Assembly: GCF_034480035.2 (NCBI RefSeq)
Contig: NZ_CP118753.2
Span: 917,001-981,000 of the forward strand
DNA length: 64,000 nt
Direction: 5' to 3'
Origin: Methanosphaera sp. ISO3-F5
GTDB taxonomy: Archaea > Methanobacteriota > Methanobacteria > Methanobacteriales > Methanobacteriaceae
A program made the translations under genes and the position numbers. Positions 8,774 to 16,937 of the stretch are shown piece after piece; positions within the stretch are counted from its first letter, which is position 1, and every line of letters begins with the position of its first letter. The notes under the pieces are model-generated. The model did no database searches and was not told where the DNA came from. It saw only the letters and a list, made by a program, of their open reading frames with translations.

Positions 8774-10590
8774 CCAATATATACAATACAATAATCGAAG
8801 AGAAAAATGAAACAGTAAACATTACTGTACATAAAGTATGGGAAATACTGGTAACAAGAATCCGGTACATGTAACTGTGAACATAATAGCACATGGTCAT
8901 ACCATTGCATCAGCAACACTATCTGAAGATAATAGTTGGACTTACACTTTCACAGGACTTCCAAAACATGATGAAAACAAAGAAATCATACACTACAGAG
9001 TAGATGAAATAACCATACCTGAAGGTTACACGGCTACATATTCAGGAAATATGCATAATGGATTTACCATTACAAACACCTATGAATATGAAGAAGTTGA
9101 AGAAAACAAGGAAACAGTAAACATCACAGTACACAAAGTATGGGAAAACAATGGACATAAAATACCAGATTCAATAACTGTAAGTTTAATGGCTAATGGA
9201 CAGCACATAACCAGTACAAAACTATCAGCTGGTAATCGTTGGACTCATACATTCAGTAACCTTGACAAGTATGGTGCTAACGGTAAACAGATAGTTTACA
9301 CGATAGATGAAATCAGAATACCTGAGGGTTACATGGTAGATTATACTGGAAACATGAAAGAAGGATTTATCATAACTAACACTTATCCATTAAATGATAG
9401 TGTGAAGGTAAGTATTAACTTTCACTGTAGTTAAAAATTGGAGAGCTAACACTACACAGCCACAACCAATTATGGTGAACTTATATGCTAACGGTAAACA
9501 TATAGCATCAACAATTTTGAACGAAGAAAATATGTGGATGCACGTGTTCACACATTTGGATAAATATGATAGTAATGGAAAAACTATTCTTTACTCAGTG
9601 AATGAATTTAGAGTTCCTGAAGGATATGTTGCATCATATGAAACAAAAACTGAGGATATTGTATTTATTACAAATACTTATCAGTCAAGTAATATAATCA
9701 TTGTAGAAAATCATACTTTGGAGCAAGATGATGATATTATAGTTCACGTTCCGGAAGATGATGAGAAAAAGGATAATATTACCTTTGATGAACATACAGA
9801 ACTTGTACATTTCAAGTGGGGTTGGGAATTAATAAATATGAGTAAGTATTTTGAACTTTACGAGCAAAACCTTAATGATACAGGAGATTCATTGAATGTA
9901 CTTGGTAATGCTTCAAATAGTCCAAGTATTCCAAACAATCCGTATACATCAAATCCATATAATAATGGATATAACAGAAATGATGGTAATCAAGGTTCCT
10001 ATCTGCAGTCCGGATATTCTAATAATCAAATAAGTGGATATAACAGGTATAACAGCTATAATTACCGATATAACAGGTATAACAGGTATAACTGGTATTC
10101 AAGAAACAATTATTACAACAGAAACAGGCAACAAAGCAGTGGATATTCATATCAGGATGAAGGAAAAATATACAAATAACATTTATACATTTACTTATAC
10201 GAGGAATACCTCTTAGGACATATGAGCTTTGCAGACTTTATAGCTGCATTAGGGCATGAAGGAATAAATATATTCAAGCATCATACTCATTGGGATGAAA
10301 ATGGAATTCTTGTTGTTGACTATGAAGACATAGATGATGTGCCTCACACAATAAATCTTGTAAACCAGCAGGGCCACGTTGAAAATTCTTCCGCTCAAAT
10401 AGATAAGAGTGGATCAAACAGTAATGGTCATATAATAGATTCAGGTGAAGTTCATACAGAAGTAAACACGGATCATGAACATTATAGAAGTCAATCAAAT
10501 TCAAACAGTGGTTCAGGTTCAAGCAGTTCAGGAAGTTCTAGTAGTAATGAAAATCCTAGTGCTGGCACTGAAAGTATAAGTATAGAATAA
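8774..10590 (+). pseudogene. Cna-B-repeat surface protein, fragmented and missing its 5' end
   Basis: Three Cna-B (collagen-adhesin B) repeats of about 85 residues are recognisable from NITVHKVW...EGYxxxYxGNM..GFxITNTY. Coding similarity begins right after the insertion sequence (about 8795) and shifts frame near 8836 (one A lost after GTATGG), again near 9412, and meets an in-frame TAA at 10177-10179. Beyond that stop the same frame continues without a break into the 10222-10590 segment. The C-terminal part is rich in Tyr/Asn/Arg (repeats of YNRYN) and then Ser/Gly/Asn. No signal peptide or 5' end is found. Probably once a large cell-surface protein. Confidence 0.75.
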
Positions 10591-10942
10591 TTTGTTTTAT
10601 TCTATTTTTTTCATAATCTCCCATTTTTTAATTTTTTTTATTTTTAACTTTTTTTTGATATATCTTTTAAAAGTATTATCTTTTTTATATAAAAATCATA
10701 ATTGTAATGATTAATCATAATATTTATATTTTACAAATATTCATATATAATATTAAGTAAATATTATAATTTCCAGCAAAAAAATAGAAGATGTTCAAAA
10801 GAGTAGGAGACTAAAAGAATATCCTCAAAATTTTAAACAAGCATAAAAAAAATTATAAACAACCTTAAAAATAAACATGCCCCAATATTTACTTAAAAAT
10901 ATAATAAAAAAATCAACATTACTTATAATAGGTGAAAACGAC
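10591..10942. other. AT-rich intergenic region upstream of the redox operon
   Basis: No gene seen. T-rich runs at about 10590-10665 fit transcription termination after the upstream remnant. Possible TATA-like stretches (TATATAATATTAAG near 10745) could belong to the redox operon promoter. An in-frame ATG at 10877 exists, but the ribosome-binding site favours the start at 10943. Confidence 0.4.
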
Positions 10943-11974
10943 ATGTTAACAATAAACCATACAATATGTCCCCAATGTAGCATAGGCTGTGGAATTAACC
11001 TCATAAGCAAGGATGGAAAAATAATGGGAATCAATCCATACAAAAACCATCCAATAAACGAAGGAAAAAACTGTAAAAACTGCATAGAATACATAGAAAG
11101 AATCAAAGAAAACAACCAAGAAAAAAACTTCGACTACAAAAACAAAATCAGAGAAATAGCACAAACCATCAAAAAATACCAGAACAACCAGATAAGTATA
11201 ATCACCTCAGGAAAAACAGATAACGAAGACCTGGAAGAAATAATAAAATTCACAAACAAAAACAACTACAACATCCTATCATACGAAGACGGATTCACAA
11301 AAACAGACAAAAAATTAATAACATCCTATGAAGAAATAGAAGAAGCAGAACAAATCATAATCATAGGCGACATATACAGGAAAAACACCCTAATAGCCAG
11401 AAGAGTAATACACGCACAACAAAACGGTGCAAAGACAATAAACATAAACACCAACAAAAACCTGACAGGATACAACTCCGACCAACTATTACAAATTGAT
11501 TCACTTGAAAACATAACCACAGCACTAAAAGACATAAAATTAACCCCCAAAACAATACTAATTCTAAACGAAGTTGAAAACTACAAAGACATAATAAGCT
11601 TTGCAGAAGAAAACAACATCAAATTACTGCCATTACTAAAAAATCCCAACAGCTACTCAATCCTGGAAAAAATAGAAAAAACAAGCAAAAAAGATGTTAC
11701 AGACACCATACAGGATTCAAAACTACTAATATTCATCAACGAAGAAAAGGAAAACTATGAAGAATATAACATAAAAGATAAAGAAACAATAACAATAACA
11801 CAAGAACCCAAAGGAAACAAAAACGAGATACCAGTAAAACAATGGTGCGAAAAACGAGGATCCTACACAAATACCATGGGCACAACACAATACTATGAAG
11901 ATGCAATCAATGATGAAAACAATAACCTAAAAACAGTTGGAGAAATACTTGAAAATATAACAAACAACATATAA
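10943..11974 (+). CDS. Shortened FdhA-like iron-sulfur protein of the molybdopterin oxidoreductase superfamily
   Basis: 343 residues; FdhA is normally about 680. The N-terminus has a complete [4Fe-4S] site: CPQCSIGC (Cys 9, 12, 16) plus Cys44 in NEGKNC. Next come family segments like formate dehydrogenase (ISIITSGKTDNED and EEAEQIIIIGD...RRVIHAQQNGAKTI), then a short stretch ending EKRGSYTNTMGTTQ, which resembles the EKxGTFTNTEGR region. The catalytic Cys/Sec region and the C-terminal cofactor-binding domain are absent. AGGTGA at 10930-10935 selects ATG 10943. The stop overlaps TAATG with the next frame. It could be an iron-sulfur electron-transfer scaffold for the FdhB/MvhD proteins that follow. 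A NuoG- or FwdB-like ancestry is also possible. Confidence 0.75.
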   Translation: MLTINHTICPQCSIGCGINLISKDGKIMGINPYKNHPINEGKNCKNCIEYIERIKENNQEKNFDYKNKIREIAQTIKKYQNNQISIITSGKTDNEDLEEIIKFTNKNNYNILSYEDGFTKTDKKLITSYEEIEEAEQIIIIGDIYRKNTLIARRVIHAQQNGAKTININTNKNLTGYNSDQLLQIDSLENITTALKDIKLTPKTILILNEVENYKDIISFAEENNIKLLPLLKNPNSYSILEKIEKTSKKDVTDTIQDSKLLIFINEEKENYEEYNIKDKETITITQEPKGNKNEIPVKQWCEKRGSYTNTMGTTQYYEDAINDENNNLKTVGEILENITNNI

Positions 11975-11988
11975 TGGTGGTGGAATTG

Positions 11989-13143
11989 ATGAAATATTTA
12001 CAAATAAAAGCAACAGATGAAGAAATACTATCAAAATGCGAAAATGGTGGAGCAGTAACAGCAATACTTCTATCATTACTCGAACAAGAAAAGATCGATG
12101 GAGTATTAAACCTTAAAAAAGGAGAAGACGTGTATGATGGAATACCAGCATACTCAACCACCAATGAAGAACTAATAGAAACAGCAGGATCACTGCACTG
12201 TGCACCAATAATGACATCATACCTGATAGCACAATACCTAAAAGACGAAAAAATAGCAGTAACCACCAAGGCATGCGACCTAATGGCCATCGATGAAATA
12301 ATAAAAAGAAAAGGAATAAACAGGGACAACATATTCATCATAGGATTAAACTGTGGCGGAACAGTAAACCCATTGACAGCAGAGAAAATGATACAATTAT
12401 ACTATGATGTAGACCCAAAAAGAGTAGTGAGTGAAGAAATCAGCAAAGGAAAATTCATAATAGAACTAGACGATGGCGAAGAAAAAGAAGTGAAAATAGA
12501 CGACCTCGAAGATGAAGGATACGGAAGAAGAAACAACTGCCAAAGATGCGAATTAAAAATACCAAGAAAAGCAGACATAGCCTGTGGAAACTGGGGATCA
12601 AGCAAGGGATACACATTCGTAGAAATAAACACTCCACGGGGAGAAGAAATAGTACAAAATGCCATAGACAAGGGATACATAGAAACTAAGGAAGCAAGCG
12701 AAAAACAAGTCGCAATACGTTCTAAAATAGAGAATGTAATGAAGAAAATGGCTAAGAAGAAACAGAAAACACAACTGGAAAAAGAATATCCGACACCAGA
12801 GGAATTTAACTCAATACTTACAAGATGCATAAAATGTTACAGGTGCAGGGATGTATGCCCAATATGTAACTGTAAAACATGCTCCCTGGAAAAGGAACAT
12901 TTGCAGCAAGAAGATTATGAAAAACCAGACCCACTATTAATGCATGGAATAAGATTATCACATATGGCATTCAGTTGCATTAACTGTGGCCAGTGTGAGG
13001 ACGTGTGTCCAATGGATATACCATTAGCAAAGATGTATCAGAAAGTTCAATTATGCTACAGAGAAGAAACAGGATATGTTGCCGGTTGTAGTGATGATAA
13101 GGCACCAATGTTCAGTGGACTTAAAGAGGAAATAACAGAATAA
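11989..13143 (+). CDS. fdhB: F420-reducing subunit, FdhB/FrhB family
   Basis: About 384 residues. FdhB proteins move electrons between F420 and iron-sulfur clusters using FAD. The N-terminal domain begins [27 protein letters not shown], close to FdhB of related methanogens. Middle cysteines include GLNCGG and [22 protein letters not shown]. The C-terminus has two ferredoxin motifs, [12 protein letters not shown] and [15 protein letters not shown] 11989 follows GGTGGTGG by 5 bases and matches the family start; an upstream ATG at 11974 overlaps the previous stop. It lies between the FdhA-like gene and mvhD, which suggests one complex. Codons are strongly C-ending in the first two thirds and more T-ending after about 12700. 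Confidence 0.9.
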   Translation: MKYLQIKATDEEILSKCENGGAVTAILLSLLEQEKIDGVLNLKKGEDVYDGIPAYSTTNEELIETAGSLHCAPIMTSYLIAQYLKDEKIAVTTKACDLMAIDEIIKRKGINRDNIFIIGLNCGGTVNPLTAEKMIQLYYDVDPKRVVSEEISKGKFIIELDDGEEKEVKIDDLEDEGYGRRNNCQRCELKIPRKADIACGNWGSSKGYTFVEINTPRGEEIVQNAIDKGYIETKEASEKQVAIRSKIENVMKKMAKKKQKTQLEKEYPTPEEFNSILTRCIKCYRCRDVCPICNCKTCSLEKEHLQQEDYEKPDPLLMHGIRLSHMAFSCINCGQCEDVCPMDIPLAKMYQKVQLCYREETGYVAGCSDDKAPMFSGLKEEITE

Positions 13144-13165
13144 GTTGTGGTGGAGGATTAATAGT

Positions 13166-13561
13166 ATGAATGATGATGAAATAAAAATAATAGGATTTTG
13201 TTGTAACTGGTGTTGCTATGGTGGAGCAGATAATGCTGGAACAGGTAGAATGGCTTATCCGCCAAACATTAGAATTATACGTGTGATGTGTTCTGGACGA
13301 ATAAATGCAGAAATGATATTCAAGGCATTCCATGAGGGAGCAGATGGGGTATTTGTAGGAGGATGTCATATAGGTGACTGTCACTATGATGCAGGAAATT
13401 ATAAGTGGAGAAGAAGAGCACAATTGGTACGTTACATCCTTGATGAGATGGGTATTGATCAGAGAAGGTTCCGTTATGAATGGGTATCCGCATCGGAAGG
13501 TTCAAAGTTCCAGAAGTTAATGAACGAATTCCATGAAGAACTGGCGGCAATAAAAGAATAA
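13166..13561 (+). CDS. mvhD: MvhD-type hydrogenase/heterodisulfide reductase linker subunit
   Basis: 131 residues with the MvhD signature: [16 protein letters not shown] at the N-terminus and [20 protein letters not shown] in the middle. MvhD carries a [2Fe-2S] cluster and hands electrons from hydrogenase or formate dehydrogenase to HdrA of the heterodisulfide reductase complex. The start ATG 13166 is set by GGAGG at 13152-13156. It follows fdhB by 22 bases and is almost certainly co-transcribed. HdrA is not in the window. The context suggests that FdhB plus the FdhA-like protein use this subunit to dock on Hdr. Confidence 0.9.
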   Translation: MNDDEIKIIGFCCNWCCYGGADNAGTGRMAYPPNIRIIRVMCSGRINAEMIFKAFHEGADGVFVGGCHIGDCHYDAGNYKWRRRAQLVRYILDEMGIDQRRFRYEWVSASEGSKFQKLMNEFHEELAAIKE

Positions 13562-13896
13562 TGATTGATTTAATATAGTTAATGTTAATTATGTATTGTT
13601 GACAGTATTCTTATTGTAACATGTTGTAATGGGTGCTGTCAGCATTCCTATTTTTATTTTTTTGTGAATGTCATATGTTATAGTAATTTTTGAGTTATTT
13701 TAAAGTTCAGATATAATAATGATTATTGGAATAGTTGATGATTTTTTAATTAAGCTATTGATAAATTGTGTTTTTAATAGAATTTATATTACAACATATA
13801 TATGAACTATATAAGAAATATACATTTAAGACTGTTTTCATAATGTGCATAAGTAATCATCTAATTTTTCCAGGTAATTTTTAGAATTATAGAATG
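13562..13896. other. Intergenic region without a visible gene
   Basis: About 335 bases between mvhD and the first miniature repeat. GTTGACAGTATTC and GTGCTGTCAGCATTCC (13597-13650) are weakly similar, but no convincing hairpin or gene is seen. Confidence 0.4.
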
Positions 13897-13951
13897 TTGA
13901 CATAAACTCTCTTTTTGTAATACTTTTTATTTCTAAACAAATTTATGCCAA
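13897..13951. mobile_element. 55-bp MITE-like element, copy 1
   Basis: Begins TTGACATAAA and ends TTTATGCCAA, with the core TTTTTGTAATACTTTTTAT between them. The copy at 14885-14939 is identical except for one base (A versus G in the left terminus). Both ends match the ends of the TnpB element at 4563-6301, so it looks like an internally deleted derivative. It lies directly upstream of the toxin-antitoxin promoter. Confidence 0.75.
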
Positions 13952-13972
13952 GTCTCAATTGTTGTAGATTTG

Positions 13973-13996
13973 TATATAAATATATTTATATATAAA
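13973..13996 (+). promoter_or_regulatory. TATA-box region for the toxin-antitoxin operon
   Basis: TATATAAATATA followed by TTTATATATAAA lies about 35-55 bases before the antitoxin start. It forms an almost palindromic A/T block, suited to TBP binding and possibly to autorepression by the ribbon-helix-helix antitoxin. The latter is inference. Confidence 0.45.
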
Positions 13997-14026
13997 ATTT
14001 CATAGGTTATTATAGGTGGTATTTCT

Positions 14027-14443
14027 ATGGCAACTACGATACGTATTAATGAAGATGTTAAACAACAATTAAAACATAAAAGTGTGCTTACTGGGGTTAG
14101 TCAGTATAATCTAGCTAACAAATATATTCTTGAGGGTATTAAAAATGATTCTACACCTAATAAGCCCTTAAAATCTATTGAAGAAATAGAAAAAATATTG
14201 GATAATGATAGAAAAGATGAAATGACCTCTTATGATATTGATTTATCTGATGATATTCCTGATGAATTAAAATTAAATGATGATGATAATTTAAATATTC
14301 CAGTTTCGGATATGAATGATGTAAAGAACTTATTAGATTTTGACAATGACTCAAATGATGATGTTTTAAAAAATTTGGATGGTGCAGTAGTATTTGACAA
14401 AGAAACTAACAGTCTTAAGTTAAAAAAAGAAGCTTATAAATAA
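14027..14443 (+). CDS. Ribbon-helix-helix antitoxin-like protein
   Basis: 138 residues. The N-terminal 45 residues (TTIRINEDVKQQLKHKSVLTGVSQYNLANKYILEGI) fit a ribbon-helix-helix DNA-binding domain. The rest is very acidic (many Asp) and probably wraps the toxin. AGGTGGT lies 6 bases before ATG 14027. A PIN-domain gene follows after about 20 bases, the standard order for a VapBC-type pair. It probably represses its own promoter and neutralises the PIN protein. T-ending codons differ from the C-ending codons of the redox operon upstream. Confidence 0.8.
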   Translation: MATTIRINEDVKQQLKHKSVLTGVSQYNLANKYILEGIKNDSTPNKPLKSIEEIEKILDNDRKDEMTSYDIDLSDDIPDELKLNDDDNLNIPVSDMNDVKNLLDFDNDSNDDVLKNLDGAVVFDKETNSLKLKKEAYK

Positions 14444-14463
14444 TTAATAGGTAAATGATATTT

Positions 14464-14856
14464 ATGATTTTTTTGGATAGCAGTTATTTGATTGGATTAA
14501 TAATAGATAATGATGTGCATCATCAAAAAGCTCACATGTTACGTCCATTGTTGGAACATGAAAATAAGATAATTAACAACACGGTTTTAACAGAAGTTTT
14601 GAATAGTTTAAAGAAGAATAATTATCATTGGGATAGAAAAAAAGTCATTCATTCCTTATTGGATATTGGAGTTGTCAGTATATTATCCAGTAATGACTAT
14701 GTAGAGTCAATTAAATTATTTAATTATTATAATCATGCTATTAATTTTTCAGATTGTACTATTCTTAAGACAATGCAGAATAATAAGGTTAATAAAATAG
14801 TATCATTTGATTCAGACTTTGATAAAATAAAAGGAATTATACGAATTACACATTAG
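14464..14856 (+). CDS. PIN-domain toxin (VapC-like ribonuclease)
   Basis: 130 residues. PIN-domain acidic residues are visible: Asp in IFLDSSYLIG near the N-terminus, Glu in NTVLTEVLNSL, and Asp in NFSDCTIL and SFDSDFDKI near the C-terminus. VapC toxins cleave RNA, often tRNA or rRNA, using Mg2+. AGGT at 14449-14452 suits ATG 14464 better than the in-frame ATG at 14455. The cognate antitoxin is directly upstream. The whole pair sits between two 55-bp repeats, so it could be gained or lost by recombination between them. Confidence 0.85.
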   Translation: MIFLDSSYLIGLIIDNDVHHQKAHMLRPLLEHENKIINNTVLTEVLNSLKKNNYHWDRKKVIHSLLDIGVVSILSSNDYVESIKLFNYYNHAINFSDCTILKTMQNNKVNKIVSFDSDFDKIKGIIRITH

Positions 14857-14884
14857 ATTTTTTCCTTTTTTTTACTATGCTGTG

Positions 14885-14939
14885 TTGGCATAAACTCTCT
14901 TTTTGTAATACTTTTTATTTCTAAACAAATTTATGCCAA
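14885..14939. mobile_element. 55-bp MITE-like element, copy 2
   Basis: Same sequence and orientation as 13897-13951 with a single mismatch. The ends are TTGGCATAAA and TTTATGCCAA. It lies about 28 bases after the PIN toxin stop, so the two copies flank the toxin-antitoxin operon as direct repeats. Confidence 0.8.
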
Positions 14940-15071
14940 GTTTGGATATAATACTGTTTTTTCATGAATTTCATTAAATATTAATATGTTTATGTTTTAA
15001 ATATTATAATAAGTCTTAACTTAGTTAATTCTTACATGGTATTAAAAAAAATAGAAACAGGTGATATATAA

Positions 15072-15254
15072 ATGAACAACAAAGATAAAGTAATAGAAGC
15101 ATTCAAAAACTCAGAAGACCCATTAAATGCTACAAAAGTAAGTGAAATCAGTGGAGTAGAAAAAAAAGAAGTAGATAAAATAATGAAAGAACTAAAAAAA
15201 GATGAAACAATAATTTCACCAAAACGATGCTACTGGACATTAGCAGACAAATAA
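15072..15254 (+). CDS. Small winged-helix-like DNA-binding protein
   Basis: 60 residues: DKVIEAFKNSEDPLNATKVSEISGVEKKEVDKIMKEL is a helix-turn-helix pattern of the kind in short archaeal winged-helix regulators. It ends with a strand-like CYWTLADK. AGGTGAT lies 8 bases before the ATG. A MarR-like gene follows within about 25 bases on the same strand. Its target is unknown. Confidence 0.7.
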   Translation: MNNKDKVIEAFKNSEDPLNATKVSEISGVEKKEVDKIMKELKKDETIISPKRCYWTLADK

Positions 15255-15278
15255 TATAATAAAACAGTGGTTATCATA

Positions 15279-15804
15279 TTGGAAGACAACAATTACCCAC
15301 ACAAAGAAGCAATAGAAAACCTGGAAATCATCTCACCCCCTAATATCATTGATTGAAGAATCAAAAGAAAACTATATCAAAGAAAACCTCAGTCAACACT
15401 TACACAAAAGAGAAATAAAACTACTAAAACAAGCAAATTCACATTCCATGCCCGTACATAAAAAAGCCAGAATAAACCAGTACAAAAAACTACAAGAAAC
15501 ACCAGAACAAATAAATGGAATATTCAATCTACATAAGAACATATTCATCAAAAAATACCAAAAACTGGAAAACAAGGGATTAGTAGAAGTAAACACGAAA
15601 AGTGAAGATTTACCCTACGATGTAACATTAACATCAAAAGGAAAAGAAATAATAAAAGAAATGAAATCTCTGGAAATGGAATGGAACAAATATATGATGG
15701 AAGATATAGACAGAGAAAAACTACTAGAACTATTAAAAGAAGTAACACACAAAGCAGCTCCAATAAACCATAAACATAGAAAACAACAAAAATTCATATT
15801 CTAG
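15279..15804 (+). pseudogene. MarR-like transcriptional regulator with a frameshift at a C5 run
   Basis: The main frame (from 15349) contains a winged-helix core, NIFIKKYQKLENKGLVEVNTKSEDLPYDVTLTSKGKEI, typical of MarR-type regulators. The expected N-terminal helix is coded one frame over, from TTG 15279 (EDNNYPHKEAIENLEIISP). The two frames join if one C is removed from the CCCCC run at 15336-15340. It may be a pseudogene, a phase-variable gene or a sequencing error; TTG 15349 could also start a shorter protein. A weak GTG 15267 start is an alternative. Confidence 0.55.
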
Positions 15805-16029
15805 AAAATCATCCACTCCAATTAATCTAATCTTTTTAGAAAGATGATAAATTATCATCTTACAATTTTTTTTTTATCCAGTAAATACTTGTAGTAATCT
15901 GGAAAATTTCATATAACTATCGTACAATCATATTTATTAAAAAAAAATATTTTAGACATTACCTTCTCCCCCCAATTATTTGTAGTAACATTACTGTTTG
16001 CAATCTCCTATTTTATGATGAAAAGAATT

Positions 16030-16143
16030 TCATCTGCTGAGTAATGTTAATAATTCCTTATGAGTAAGTTTATAATGAGTATACTGGTTTGGTAATCTTT
16101 CTTCATCTATTCCATGACAAACATAATGTACTTCCGGTCGAGA
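16030..16143 (-). pseudogene. 3' remnant of an unidentified gene cut at a TnpB-type terminus
   Basis: On the minus strand an open frame reads RPEVHYVCHGIDEERLPNQY and on to TLLSR before TGA (plus 16030-16032). It has no start codon. Its upstream edge coincides with the TTGGCATAAA terminus at 16145. It looks like the tail of a gene truncated at that point. The family is not recognised. Confidence 0.35.
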
Positions 16144-16144
16144 C

Positions 16145-16154
16145 TTGGCATAAA
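16145..16154. repeat. Solo TTGGCATAAA terminus
   Basis: The context GAGACTTGGCATAAAT is identical to the left end of the TnpB element at 4560-4574 over 14 or more bases (GAGACTTGGCATAAAT). No inverse partner is seen nearby, so it may be a remnant end. Confidence 0.5.
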
Positions 16155-16403
16155 TACTGTTTAATTTCATTTTAACTGACTTTTAATAATTTAATTATAT
16201 TAAAGATAGAAAAAATAATAATTATTCTTCAATATATGTCCTGACAAAATTTCTGTTAAACAATAAAATAATAGTAAAAAAGAATAAAAAGGGGTATTTA
16301 ATTATAATATATCTTTTTTAAAAGAAAAAAGGTATTTAAATGATTATTTGTAATTATACTCTTGGATAAAATGGTATTATCCTTATTTTTAAACATTTTC
16401 TTG

Positions 16404-16535
16404 TCATATTGTTATAAGTAATATTAAACAAATAACAAATATTATCATTGTTAGTATGCTTGGGGCAAAGATTACAGCTGATAAAGAGAAGCAGAATATT
16501 ATGATCATAAAGAATGCAGCGTATGGATTGCTCAT
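16404..16535 (-). CDS. 43-residue membrane peptide
   Basis: A short frame, MSNPYAAFFM then two hydrophobic stretches with the break FAPSIL, ends at TGA (plus 16404-16406). A strong ribosome-binding site, GAGGTG (plus 16542-16547), lies 6 bases before the ATG, which is the main reason to believe it is translated. Nearly the whole peptide is hydrophobic, so it should sit in the membrane as a helical hairpin. Function unknown. Confidence 0.6.
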   Translation of the reverse strand: MSNPYAAFFMIIIFCFSLSAVIFAPSILTMIIFVICLILLITI

Positions 16536-16547
16536 ATTTAACACCTC

Positions 16548-16937
16548 AATAGAATGTAATTATTTTATCATTTTAATGTTGCTATATTTGTTTTCTATAT
16601 CATCACTGTTTATATCTTTTTTCATTTTTAAATAACTATCATACATTAATTGACTCTTAATATACCATGTAGTACATTTATAGCTTTTAAAAGAGGATAA
16701 TCACCTAATTGAAAAATAAGTTAAAATTTAATAATAATATTAATATAATATTATATAGTTAATTTAAACAATTAAATAAAATGAATAATAACATGGTTAA
16801 TCTGATAAACAATTCAACAACAACAGAATAAGAATATACATAATAAAATCCAACAAATTCAAAAAACATCACATAAAATCACAATCCAGAATAATATTAA
16901 ATTAACTAAAAAAATACAAGAAAGGAGGAAATGATAG
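16548..16937. other. AT-rich upstream region of the first adhesin gene
   Basis: No gene is seen. It ends in AAAGGAGGAAATGATAG, containing the ribosome-binding site for the adhesin. A-rich and T-rich runs near 16735-16760 (AATATTAATATAATATTATATAG) are plausible TATA elements for either direction. Confidence 0.4.

Noticed and set aside
10034-10216. Separate small Ile/Thr-rich protein
   Set aside because: It is the alternative frame of the YNRYN repeats in the Cna-B remnant.
13597-13650. Possible hairpin terminator with TTGACAGTATTC and GCTGTCAGCATTCC after mvhD
   Set aside because: The two blocks are direct-like rather than cleanly inverted; no convincing stem forms.
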